Shown here: piece by piece, positions 38,114 to 45,285 of the stretch | How the letters are laid out: each line of letters starts with the position of its first letter | Position numbering within the stretch: the first letter of the stretch is position 1 | Assembly: GCA_021793315.1 (NCBI GenBank) | Contig: JAJYSZ010000016.1 | Location: 1-47,193 of the forward strand | Direction: 5' to 3' | Source: Bacillota bacterium | GTDB taxonomy: Bacteria; Bacillota; Sulfobacillia; JAJZYS01; JAJYTV01 | Length of the DNA: 47,193 nt | Translations under genes and position numbers: made by a program | The notes under the pieces: model-generated | Told to the model about the DNA's origin: nothing | The model's input: only the letters and a program-made list of their open reading frames with translations | Databases searched by the model: none

Positions 38114-38767
38114 ATGCCACCAGCTTTCGTACCGTACGCCCGCCATCTCGCACGGCTTGTGTCGAACCACGAGGATGGTCGGGCACAAGGTCACTCGCTT
38201 CGCCTCGAGGCCCTGGTGCGGGCCATCGTCGGGGCACTTCCACCCAGTCTCCAACTGCCGGACGACGCGGATCTCTGGCCCTGGGCGATGCTCCCGCACG
38301 ACATCGGCAAGCTCGCGGTTTCCCCATCGATCCTGCGCAAGCCGGGGCCCCTGACCCCCGAGGAGTACGGACTTCTGCGCATCCATGCGCCCCTCGGCCG
38401 CGAGTGGCTCGAGCAGCTCGCGGCGGAGACGCAGGCGCGCGACGCCGCCGATGCCCGCTTCTGGTATCTCGCGGCGCGGATCGCCGGCGGCCACCACGAG
38501 CGACCAGACGGGCTGGGATACCCCCTTGGCCTGAAGGGGGACGCGCTGCCGCTTGTGCTGCGCGTGGCGCGCACGGCGGACGTCTACGACGCCTTGACGG
38601 CTCGGCGCTCTTACCGCGAGGCACTGCCGCACCGCGACGCGCTGCGCATGATGCGAGACGAGATCGGCGGCTTCGATGAGGAGCTCCTCGAGGCGCTGTT
38701 CATCCTCACGGAAGCGTCCGACACCGTGGCCGCCGCCATTCCAGGGCCCCAAAGGGGGTGGGAATGA
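38114..38767 (+). CDS. HD-GYP domain phosphodiesterase (cyclic-dinucleotide type)
   Basis: A 217-residue single-domain protein from ATG 38114 (GAAGGGGAAA upstream). HD at 62-63 in LPHDIGKLAV, then KPGPLTPEEY, IHAPLG, HHERPDGLGYP at 127-137, and ARTADVYDALTARRSYREAL give the full HD-GYP signature. All metal-binding residues seem present. Such enzymes break down cyclic di-GMP, or cGAMP in some bacteria. There is no sensor domain. Carried next to replication genes and the Tad cluster, it may shift the host between pilus or biofilm and motile states. The upstream start 37448 is a read-through of rep in another frame. Confidence 0.85.
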   Translation: MPPAFVPYARHLARLVSNHEDGRAQGHSLRLEALVRAIVGALPPSLQLPDDADLWPWAMLPHDIGKLAVSPSILRKPGPLTPEEYGLLRIHAPLGREWLEQLAAETQARDAADARFWYLAARIAGGHHERPDGLGYPLGLKGDALPLVLRVARTADVYDALTARRSYREALPHRDALRMMRDEIGGFDEELLEALFILTEASDTVAAAIPGPQRGWE

Positions 38768-38840
38768 GCGGTGGAGGCGCGATCCGTCGTTGCGCAGTAG
38801 CCCGGCACCGTCGACAAACGCCACACGGGAGGGATTCGGG

Positions 38841-39128
38841 ATGAAGATCGAGGCCAACCACATGCACGTGTTCGAGAACCGCGACGACAAACTCCTCGGG
38901 ATCTGCGACGTCACGCTCGACAGCCAGTTCGCCATTCGCGGTGTCCGGGTCCTGGACAGCCAGAATGGCCCGTTCGTGGGCCTGCCCTCGTACAAGGACC
39001 GAGACGGCAAGTACCAGGACGTGGCCTTCCCGATCACCAAGCAGGGGCGCGAGGACCTCAACAAGGCGGTGCTCGAGGAGTACGACCAGAACCGCCAGAA
39101 GGCCGCCACGGCGGTCGCCGAGCGGTAG
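38841..39128 (+). CDS. spoVG: SpoVG family regulator
   Basis: A 95-residue protein from ATG 38841 with GGGAGGG upstream. LLGICDVTLDSQFAIRGVRV, then GPFVGLPSYKDRDGKYQDVA and FPITKQGREDLNKAVLEEY, are clear SpoVG motifs at normal length. SpoVG binds DNA and RNA and affects sporulation, septation and surface traits in Bacillota. Its presence on the element points to a Bacillota host and could adjust element genes to growth phase. Confidence 0.85.
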   Translation: MKIEANHMHVFENRDDKLLGICDVTLDSQFAIRGVRVLDSQNGPFVGLPSYKDRDGKYQDVAFPITKQGREDLNKAVLEEYDQNRQKAATAVAER

Positions 39129-39145
39129 GACGAACGCTGAGACTA

Positions 39146-39180
39146 CAGGGGCGGGCCATGGGCCCGCCCCTGCTTGTTCT
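39146..39180 (+). terminator. terminator after spoVG
   Basis: CAGGGGCGGGCC (39146-39157), ATG and GGCCCGCCCCTG (39161-39172) form a perfect 12-bp stem, followed by CTTGTTCT. It separates spoVG from the primase gene. Confidence 0.7.
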
Positions 39181-39195
39181 GGAGGGATGGTCACC

Positions 39196-40473
39196 ATGCG
39201 TACTGACGAATTCTTCGAAACGATGACCACCGGCGCCACGGGGCACCTCGAGATCCGTCTCCTGAACGAGCAGACGGGGCACGTGTCGCAGCGCTTCTTC
39301 CCGCTGCCGGCAGGGCAGGCGGCCGCGGCCGAGTTCGCTGCGGCGCGATCGGGGAAGGAGCACGTCTTCTTCGGCGTCTACCCGAGGTCTCGCCCGAGAG
39401 GTCACGACGATGCCGTGCAGACCATCCAGTGCCTCTTCGCTGACGTCGATGCGAAAGACTTCGCCGGCGGGGAGGAGGAGGTACAGCGGCGATTCCTCGA
39501 GCTCTCCGTCGACGGCTACCCCCCGTCGATCCTTGTCCGCTCCGGCGGCGGAGGACGTCACGCATACTGGCTGCTCGAACAGCCGATGGAGCTGCCCGCG
39601 GACGACGGGGGTCTGCGCGACCAGGTGCGATCGACCCTCTGGGCGATCGGCGATGCCCTCGGGATCGCGCCGAAGGCCAACGTCGTCCACGACCTGGCGC
39701 GTGTCTTGCGAGTCCCGGGCACCACGAACATCAAGGCCAAGTACCCGGAGCCCCTACCGTGCACGGTCGAGTACACCAACCCTCGCCGCTACCGGTGGGA
39801 GGAGCTCGCGCCGCTGCGTGACGCCCACCCGCGACCGGCGGACCGCCTGCCACCGCGACAGTGGGTCGCGTTTTCCGATGCCTCTCCCGAGCCGGCCCTG
39901 GACCCGGAGACCCTGCTGGCCGACCTTTCCCTCAGCACCGCCATCAAGGGGCTCATCCGCTTCGGTGCCGAGTCGGGCCAGCGATCGGAGCAGGACCAGA
40001 AGGTGATCGTCGCGCTCGTGCGAGCCGGAGCCAGTCCGGACCGCATCCACGCGATCTTCGCCCATCCAGACCTGGCGATCGGCGAGAAGTTCCGGGCCCA
40101 CGGGTACCCGGAACGCTATCTCGGCTACTCGATCAGCAAGGCCCAGAGCTGGATCGCGGCACACCCCGAGCGCTACCCCGTCATGGACCAGAGCCTCCCC
40201 ATGCCGGACGAGGCGGCACTCGCCGCCCTCCTCCAGAGGGTCCGGCCGGAGCTACGACACATGCTTAAGTCGACCAAGGAGGGGCATCAGATCGCGGCCC
40301 TCGTGGAGCTGCGCTCCAAGGGCGCAACGTCGGGGGCCCTGTTCGCGGCGGCGATCTGCGCGGCGCCGGCGAGCGCCCCGACCGCGGCGCGGCTCTACCG
40401 ATACGCGATGGAGATCGCGAACCGCCCCCGGCCGCTGCCGACACCTCGTCAAGCGAGCGGCCTCGACCGCTGA
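39196..40473 (+). CDS. RepB-type DNA primase (archaeo-eukaryotic primase fold)
   Basis: A 425-residue protein from ATG 39196 with GGAGGG upstream. QTIQCLFADVDAKDFAGGEE holds the catalytic acidic pair (DVD), and SILVRSGGGGRHAYWLLEQP is the second AEP motif with the nucleotide-binding His. HDLARVLRVPGTTNIKAKYP gives the third. The C-terminal part is a helical domain (about 240-330) as in RepB/PriCT primases of plasmids. It would prime replication of the circular element or of the transferred strand in the recipient. Confidence 0.82.
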   Translation: MRTDEFFETMTTGATGHLEIRLLNEQTGHVSQRFFPLPAGQAAAAEFAAARSGKEHVFFGVYPRSRPRGHDDAVQTIQCLFADVDAKDFAGGEEEVQRRFLELSVDGYPPSILVRSGGGGRHAYWLLEQPMELPADDGGLRDQVRSTLWAIGDALGIAPKANVVHDLARVLRVPGTTNIKAKYPEPLPCTVEYTNPRRYRWEELAPLRDAHPRPADRLPPRQWVAFSDASPEPALDPETLLADLSLSTAIKGLIRFGAESGQRSEQDQKVIVALVRAGASPDRIHAIFAHPDLAIGEKFRAHGYPERYLGYSISKAQSWIAAHPERYPVMDQSLPMPDEAALAALLQRVRPELRHMLKSTKEGHQIAALVELRSKGATSGALFAAAICAAPASAPTAARLYRYAMEIANRPRPLPTPRQASGLDR

Positions 40474-40515
40474 AGGAGGGTCCGATGGACCGGCTGCTCC
40501 TTTCCTTGCCCCAGA

Positions 40516-40541
40516 GGCCGGTCCAAAACGTTTAGGAACGG
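40516..40541 (+). repeat. 26-bp element shared with the ardC leader
   Basis: GGCCGGTCCAAAAC (40516-40529) followed by GTTTAGGAACGG. It matches 1007-1032 in 23 of 26 bases. Its centre CCAAAACGTTTAGG is close to a palindrome. It ends 13 nt before the resolvase start and may be an operator or recombination-related site. Confidence 0.5.
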
Positions 40542-40554
40542 GGCGGAACGTCGC

Positions 40555-41154
40555 ATGAGGGTAGCACTCTACGCACGCATCAGTACGAATGATCGCAACC
40601 AGGACCCCGAGACGCAGCTGCTCGCCTTGCGGGACTTCGCCCGGGCGCAGGGATGGGATGTGCATGCCGAGTATGTGGACCGCGCGCCGGCGAACGATCC
40701 CGGGCACCGCACCGCCTGGCGGGCGCTGCTGGACGACGCCGCGAAGAAGCGCTTCCGGACGGTTGTGGTCTTCCGGCTGGATCGGGCGTTCCGCAGCGTC
40801 AAACACATGCACGACACGCTCTCGGTATGGGAAGCGGAGCAGGTCGACTTTCGCAGCCTCACGGAGGGCTTCGACACCGGAACGCCACTCGGGCGACTGC
40901 TCCTCAATCTGCTGGCCAGCCTCGCCGAGTTCGAGCTCGAGGTCCTCCGCGATCGCGTGCACGCCGGCATGGCCCGGGCGCGACGTCAGGGAAAGCGCAT
41001 CGGCAGACCGCCGATCATCGAGCGCCCCGAGGTGGCGCGGCTCTGGCCGACCGTCGAGCTGCGGATCCTCAACGGCGAGATCTCCCTGCGAGAGGCCGCT
41101 AAGCTCCTCCGCATCGGCAAGACGACGGTTCGACGTCTCCTGGAGAAGGACTAG
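40555..41154 (+). CDS. small serine recombinase (resolvase/invertase family)
   Basis: A 199-residue protein from ATG 40555. Catalytic Ser10 lies in ALYARIST. VVFRLDRAFRSVKHMHDTL carries the conserved Arg residues and LLLNLLASLAEFELEVLRDR leads to the long E helix. A C-terminal HTH (ISLREAAKLLRIGKTTVRRL) completes the family's normal size of about 190. It probably resolves dimers of the circular element or inverts a segment. Its target may be the repeat-bearing region just upstream. Confidence 0.87.
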   Translation: MRVALYARISTNDRNQDPETQLLALRDFARAQGWDVHAEYVDRAPANDPGHRTAWRALLDDAAKKRFRTVVVFRLDRAFRSVKHMHDTLSVWEAEQVDFRSLTEGFDTGTPLGRLLLNLLASLAEFELEVLRDRVHAGMARARRQGKRIGRPPIIERPEVARLWPTVELRILNGEISLREAAKLLRIGKTTVRRLLEKD

Positions 41155-41170
41155 CCTAATCAGGCGAGAG

Positions 41171-41199
41171 CGCCGGCAGGTGCAGCGCATCTGCCGGCG
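41171..41199 (+). terminator. terminator-like hairpin after the resolvase
   Basis: CGCCGGCAG (41171-41179) and CTGCCGGCG (41191-41199) with an 11-nt loop, followed by TTCTGTCGTTTG. The rest of the 295-bp gap to 41450 holds only the hairpin at 41324. Confidence 0.55.
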
Positions 41200-41323
41200 T
41201 TCTGTCGTTTGCTGGACCGGCACTTGAGGCTGCAGCGCGCCCAGTTTGTCCGTGTCCCTAAACGGGGGTGCGCCAGGACGATGCCTGCAGGCCGTTCTGA
41301 TGCACCTCGTTGCTCTATCGCAA

Positions 41324-41357
41324 GCCTGTCCCAAAAGGAACTCCTTTGCGGACAGGC
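41324..41357. repeat. long hairpin upstream of the ParB-domain gene
   Basis: GCCTGTCC (41324-41331) pairs with GGACAGGC (41350-41357), and inside it AAAGGA pairs with TCCTTT. The fold is nearly continuous and could be a bidirectional terminator or attenuator. Confidence 0.45.
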
Positions 41358-41449
41358 AGGAGATGGAGGATTCGGATGGAAGTGACGCCTAACATGCCAT
41401 GATTCGACACACCTGGCGCATTGCCGGGATGACGTGAGGGGGCTTCATT

Positions 41450-41875
41450 GTGGCTGTGGCCGAGTTGGAACCGCTGGGCGAGCCCCAAAGATACCCTGTC
41501 GCAAGCCTGTTGCTCGACCTTGAGAACCCACGCTTCAGACACCCGGTAGACAGCCAGAAGGCAGCGCTCCGAGAACATCTCGCTATGGAGCGGGACAAGA
41601 TCGTCAACTTGGCCCGAGACATCGCAACCCAGGGAGCGGTGAATCCTACCGAGTTGCCAGTGATCATGGAAGAAGACGGTCATCTGGTTGTGATCGAAGG
41701 CAATAGGCGATTGGCTGCCTTGAAGTTGCTTCTAACACCCGTCCTGGCCGATGGAGATGCGTCGACGTTCAGTAGCCCACGATACGACTTCCGGTTCAGC
41801 GCTCGCCGTTTCGATCGCGATCCCCCTTCTCCTTCCGCCGGCGGGTTGAAGCCGCCCATCGGTCGCCCCGCCTGA
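41450..41875 (+). pseudogene. truncated ParB/Srx-domain protein
   Basis: The frame starts at GTG 41450 and gives 141 residues. Residues 15-95 (VASLLLDLENPRFRHP, KIVNLARDIATQGAVNPTEL, VVIEGNRRLAALKLLLTP) are a typical ParB N-terminal domain of the longer, about 400-residue, defence-like family. After residue 105 the sequence becomes arbitrary (RRFDRDPPSPSAGG) and stops. The expected C-terminal two-thirds are missing, and the 257-bp gap behind it holds no recognisable continuation. It is probably a decayed cargo gene. The DNA here also seems less GC-rich than the surroundings. Confidence 0.55.
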
Positions 41876-42061
41876 CGGCAACATCCGGCCGGATCCCAAG
41901 GGCCTCGCACGATTCAACGTATCGTGCCCGACCTTCCTCGACTCTGTCTCTACCCATGGTCACACCCCTTTCGCGCGGAGCCTACCACGAGAAGGGAGGA
42001 AAATCGCCAGCGGCCGCCGCTCTCGGACCCGCGACTCCAGACGTCCCGCGAAAGGGGCGGC

Positions 42062-42075
42062 TTTCCGTACGAAAA
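42062..42075. promoter_or_regulatory. palindrome TTTCCGTACGAAAA (site 4)
   Basis: Differs from the perfect palindrome at 9107 by one base. It lies between converging genes (stop at 41875 on plus, stop at 42133 on minus), a place where a promoter operator is not expected. That favours a structural role such as a parS-like site. The rest of the gap 41876-42132 shows no gene. Confidence 0.5.
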
Positions 42076-42132
42076 GTTCTTTCATAATCATTGTCTGTCA
42101 TTCATTTGCTTTCCATGATGAAAGTGCCCTGC

Positions 42133-42315
42133 TTACTCATCCTGCGCCAGCGCCATTGCCAGCAGTTCCAAAACACTTTTTCTCGTCAAGGGGCTTAGAT
42201 TCTTCAATCGGCGTACCAGCTTACATACTTCAGTACCCGTCGCCTGGCCGCCCCGATCCTCCGGAGGAGGGTTACCCGGTCCGTTCGCTCGCCCATCCTT
42301 CGGAAGAAGGATCAC
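42133..42315 (-). CDS. small helical protein downstream of the XRE regulator
   Basis: A 60-residue protein read from GTG 42315, 1 nt after the stop of the upstream XRE gene. A longer frame to 42387 would overlap that gene by 71 bases. It has a Gly/Pro-rich first half and a helical end, LVRRLKNLSPLTRKSVLELL, typical of small partners in regulator operons. Coupled translation is likely. The function is unknown. Confidence 0.5.
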   Translation of the reverse strand: MILLPKDGRANGPGNPPPEDRGGQATGTEVCKLVRRLKNLSPLTRKSVLELLAMALAQDE

Positions 42316-42316
42316 A

Positions 42317-42889
42317 TTATCCCCGAGCCGCGTCCACCGAACCCGGCTCTTCTCCCGTGTCGTCGCCCACGTCGACCGGTTCTCCACCTCCCGGCTGGCC
42401 GCTGTCTCGGGGGGTGCCCATCAGCTGCATCATCAGCATGCGGAGATTCTCCTGCGCGATCTTCTCGCCTTCGCGCGCCGCCCGGTCAGCCTCGCGGGAC
42501 GCGCGCTCCGCCTCGCGCGCGATCTTCTCAGCCTCGGCCCGTGGGGCCTCCACCTGTTCGATTCTCAGGCGCTCATTCTCTTCGCGCATCTTCAGAGCTG
42601 TGGACAAATCCTCCGCTAGTCTCATCAAGCGTTCCGTAGGACCCTCTGCCGCCACCAGCCCATCAGAATGGGGAACCGGTGATGGATTCGCCTCGGATGT
42701 CACTAGATCTTCAAGCCTGACTCCGTACAACGCAGCGAGGCGCTGCAAGGTCTGAAGCCGTGGCTCCTGCTCGTTGTTCTCCCACTTGCTCACGACGGTG
42801 CGGCTCGTGTCTAACGCGCGAGCTACCGCCAGTTGACTTATGCCCTTGGCGCTCCTTGCTAGCCTCAGACGTTCTCCTAACGTGTCCAT
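42317..42889 (-). CDS. XRE-family repressor with C-terminal coiled coil
   Basis: A 190-residue protein from ATG 42889 on the minus strand. Residues 5-62 are an XRE HTH (ERLRLARSAKGISQLAVARA, VVSKWENNEQEPRLQTLQRL, LYGVRLEDLV). Residues about 85-150 form a long charged coiled coil (EKIAREAERASREADRAARE). The end is acidic and Gly-rich. It is transcribed away from the small XRE gene at 43023, and both share the 133-bp control region. This is the layout of ICE and phage maintenance switches (ImmR or CI type). Confidence 0.8.
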   Translation of the reverse strand: MDTLGERLRLARSAKGISQLAVARALDTSRTVVSKWENNEQEPRLQTLQRLAALYGVRLEDLVTSEANPSPVPHSDGLVAAEGPTERLMRLAEDLSTALKMREENERLRIEQVEAPRAEAEKIAREAERASREADRAAREGEKIAQENLRMLMMQLMGTPRDSGQPGGGEPVDVGDDTGEEPGSVDAARG

Positions 42890-42955
42890 TGGTCACATCC
42901 TACCCGGCGGGTCGCTTGGCAGCAACGGAGGTTCCACATGCGGGGCGCTAAACGC

Positions 42956-43000
42956 TTGACACGGTGCCTTGAAGGCTACACAATGTTCCATAGTAGGAAC
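42956..43000 (+). promoter_or_regulatory. promoter and operator between the divergent XRE genes
   Basis: TTGACA (42956-42961), a 17-nt spacer and CACAAT (42979-42984) form a good -35/-10 pair for the plus-strand XRE gene. Directly after the -10 is the inverted repeat GTTCC-ATAGTA-GGAAC (42985-43000), which would cover the transcription start. It is the most likely operator for one of the two XRE proteins. A lone GGTTCCAC at 42930 is a possible second half-site. Confidence 0.65.
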
Positions 43001-43022
43001 TACCCTTTGAGGGGGTGAGCTA

Positions 43023-43223
43023 ATGGCGACGCGCCTACGAGAAACCAGACGGGCCCAGCACCTCACTCAGGACCTAGTGGCCGAACGCGTCGGGATCAGC
43101 CGCACGTATTACAACCACATCGAGGCTGGCAGACGCCTGCCGTCCCTCAAGGTAGCATTTGACCTTGCGCGTATTTTCGCCGTTCCTGTCGAGGACCTCT
43201 TCCTGGCCGACGACGTCTCGTAA
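43023..43223 (+). CDS. small XRE-family regulator
   Basis: A 66-residue protein from ATG 43023 with GAGGGGG upstream. It is almost entirely an XRE HTH: LRETRRAQHLTQDLVAERVG, ISRTYYNHIEAGRRLPSLKV, FAVPVEDLFL. It lies opposite the larger XRE gene and behind the promoter at 42956. Small proteins of this kind often act as Cro-like or activator elements in ICE decision circuits. Confidence 0.8.
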   Translation: MATRLRETRRAQHLTQDLVAERVGISRTYYNHIEAGRRLPSLKVAFDLARIFAVPVEDLFLADDVS

Positions 43224-43318
43224 CCGCCCAGCACCCCGCAGCCCTATCGAACGGTACGGCGTACCACACAGATGCACTCGGGGACGCATAGACGCCCCCG
43301 GAATTGAGGGGGAGCACT

Positions 43319-43981
43319 ATGCCCACAGGGGGACGAGGTGCGATTCGGCGAGCTCGCCAGGACCGGGATCGCGAGTACCACACGATCATGCGAATGATGG
43401 CGCGACAGCGCATCGAAAGCCAAGTCGCCGATGCGATGGGGCCAGAGCACCCGCACCTGGGCGGGAAAGGCAACCGGTACGTCGGGCACGGAAGCCGAGC
43501 CAGCACCGCCGAGTGGGCTGCCCGCGACGCCTACCTGGAAGACCCTGAAGCGCTGGCCGACGATGGCACCCTTATCTGTGAGGCGTGCGGCGACCACGTG
43601 CCTCTCCTCGAATTTCGAGAGACCCGGCGAGCCATTCACATCCGCTGCATCACCGCACGAAAGACGGTGCCACGTCAGCGCCAGATCTGGGCACTCAGAC
43701 AGTCAACCCTTCCTGACCGCCCGTCCGCGCCGCTCCCAGAGGCCCTTCCCCTGCACGTAGACGGGCAGACCAACACTTGGTATGCCCGCGTGGGAACCAG
43801 GTCCATTCTTCTACACACGGAGGACGGGGGCACGATCCCGGCACTCCGCCCCGACCAGCCCGACATCGATACCGCTCGCGTGGCGGAAGCCGCAGCCGAA
43901 CGGCTGCGGCAGAAACTCCTGCCGCGTCGCCCGACCGATGCGAGGGCCGCCCGCCCGAAGATCCCGAGAGACTCGACCTGA
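43319..43981 (+). CDS. hypothetical protein with a CxxC motif
   Basis: A 220-residue protein from ATG 43319 behind GAGGGGGAG. The N-terminal part is basic and helical (RRARQDRDREYHTIMRMMAR). The middle has ICEACGDHVPLLEFRETRRA, one CxxC with a later HIRC, perhaps a zinc site. The C-terminal part is helical and basic. No family is recognised. It lies between the regulator and the toxin-antitoxin genes. Confidence 0.5.
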   Translation: MPTGGRGAIRRARQDRDREYHTIMRMMARQRIESQVADAMGPEHPHLGGKGNRYVGHGSRASTAEWAARDAYLEDPEALADDGTLICEACGDHVPLLEFRETRRAIHIRCITARKTVPRQRQIWALRQSTLPDRPSAPLPEALPLHVDGQTNTWYARVGTRSILLHTEDGGTIPALRPDQPDIDTARVAEAAAERLRQKLLPRRPTDARAARPKIPRDST

Positions 43982-44039
43982 GTGCCTCAAACGGGCGGGT
44001 GCCGCAGCGCCGTGGTAGACTACATCAGAAGGTGAGGCA

Positions 44040-44279
44040 ATGCACGTGGTCCTGAAAGTGATCGTCCACCATAAGACCGATGGCCCTGGGTACCTTGCGG
44101 CATGTCCAGAGCTCCAAGGGTGTCACGCCGAAGGCGACACTGTGGGCACGGCGATCGACAACCTGCAGGACGTCGCCCGCACTCTCCTCGAACTGCGCAG
44201 AGCGGATGGTAGCCCCACTCCCGAGCCCTTGAGCCAGGCTACCGCCGCAATGGATGGAGTCTTGACGGTGAGCCTTTAG
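44040..44279 (+). CDS. hicB: HicB-type antitoxin
   Basis: A 79-residue protein from ATG 44040 (GTGAGG upstream). GPGYLAACPELQGCHAEGDT then TAIDNLQDVARTLLEL is the partial RNase-H-like HicB fold. There is no added DNA-binding domain, so autoregulation may need the complex or another protein. It precedes the HicA gene by 8 nt, antitoxin first, the reverse of the classical hicAB order but common. Confidence 0.83.
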   Translation: MHVVLKVIVHHKTDGPGYLAACPELQGCHAEGDTVGTAIDNLQDVARTLLELRRADGSPTPEPLSQATAAMDGVLTVSL

Positions 44280-44287
44280 CGACGGCC

Positions 44288-44518
44288 ATGACCTACCGAG
44301 AGCTGAAAGCCTTTCTTCGAGAGAACGACTGCGAATTTCGCCGGGAAGCCAAAGGATCTCACGAGATCTGGTGGCACCCGGCGAAACGTTTGTATACCAC
44401 CGTGCCAAGGCACTCCGGCGACATCGACACCGGCACGTTGCGGAAGATCCTTTCCGACCTCGACCTGCCGAGGCCTCGCTCGCTCCGTCGCGACAGACAC
44501 CTCGACGCTGACCGCTGA
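44288..44518 (+). CDS. hicA: HicA-type mRNA interferase toxin
   Basis: A 76-residue protein from ATG 44288. TYRELKAFLRENDCEFRREA then KGSHEIWWHP, with the catalytic His25, and VPRHSGDIDTGTLRKILSDL give a complete double-stranded-RNA-binding-like HicA fold. HicA cleaves mRNA when free of HicB. On an ICE the pair would favour retention of the element after excision. Confidence 0.85.
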   Translation: MTYRELKAFLRENDCEFRREAKGSHEIWWHPAKRLYTTVPRHSGDIDTGTLRKILSDLDLPRPRSLRRDRHLDADR

Positions 44519-44528
44519 TCTCTTGCAC

Positions 44529-44558
44529 ACCGCCCGGCAGGCAGCCGGGCGGTATTTT
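44529..44558 (+). terminator. intrinsic terminator after hicA
   Basis: ACCGCCCGGC-AGGCA-GCCGGGCGGT (44529-44553) followed by ATTTTG. Stem of 10 bp, loop of 5. Confidence 0.85.
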
Positions 44559-44605
44559 GTGCTGCAACCAAGGAGGCACGCCCAACTGGACGGGAGGCTA
44601 AGACA

Positions 44606-45085
44606 GTGGACGAGGAATGGGTTATCGTGATGGTGGAGGCCGTGCCGTTGGGTGGTGGGGAGGCCCGACCGATGGTGGGCATCTGCCCCGTGAGCGTGTC
44701 CGATCCGCACAGCGACGTCGCGATCTGTCCGGACGAGGAGTCGGCCGCATATGAGGCCGCGGCGGTTGCCGAAGCGCTGGGCCTTCCGCTCTACGACGGC
44801 GCCGATCCCCACCCGATGCCGCTGGACGCCGCCCGCTACGTCGACCGAGACTGGGACGGCACCGACCGCTACGCCGAGGCGGCGGCAATAGCTCGCCGCG
44901 ATGGCGCCCCAATGCCACAGGTCCCGAGCATCCAGGCAAAGGTACACGCACGGCTAGAGACGTCATCCCCCGGAACCGTTCACCTAAACCCAGGTGGATC
45001 CAGCAGGGCGTTGCAGCGGGCGCAGAATCGCGACGGCGCGAGGCGGCAGAAGCATCCCGCCAACGGCAGAGGAGAGGACAGGTAA
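44606..45085 (+). CDS. hypothetical protein
   Basis: A 159-residue protein with GTG start at 44606, 8 nt after GGGAGG. The N-terminal part is acidic and beta-rich (DEEWVIVMVEAVPLGGGEAR). The middle is Ala/Asp-rich (EESAAYEAAAVAEALGLPLY), and the C-terminal third is basic and low in order. No family is recognised. Confidence 0.45.
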   Translation: MDEEWVIVMVEAVPLGGGEARPMVGICPVSVSDPHSDVAICPDEESAAYEAAAVAEALGLPLYDGADPHPMPLDAARYVDRDWDGTDRYAEAAAIARRDGAPMPQVPSIQAKVHARLETSSPGTVHLNPGGSSRALQRAQNRDGARRQKHPANGRGEDR

Positions 45086-45154
45086 CAGGACAGACACGAG
45101 GCCGCCTGAGCGCCGGCCCTCGCCGCTAGAGCCATCGACGGACATTGTCTTAGG

Positions 45155-45195
45155 TCCCGGACACCGAGGCGTCTCGGTGGTCCGGGATCTTTCGT
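45155..45195 (+). terminator. intrinsic terminator before the integrase operon
   Basis: TCCCGGAC-ACCGAG, loop GCGT, CTCGGT and TCCGGGA (45155-45187) form a long stem with one bulge, followed by TCTTTCGT. It lies in the 200-bp gap 45086-45285, where the integrase promoter should also be, although no clear -35/-10 is seen. Confidence 0.7.
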
Positions 45196-45285
45196 GTTGT
45201 CACAGCGCGATCACACAAGCGGGGCACGGGACAAGCCCTGTTGCGCCACCGACTTACATAGCTTGTCGCGGAGGAGGGGAAGCTC

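Noticed and set aside
43890-43920. Hairpin GCCGCAGCC/GGCTGCGGC as terminator
   Set aside because: It is inside the coding region of the 43319 gene, lacks a T tract and encodes a normal Ala/Glu-rich helix.
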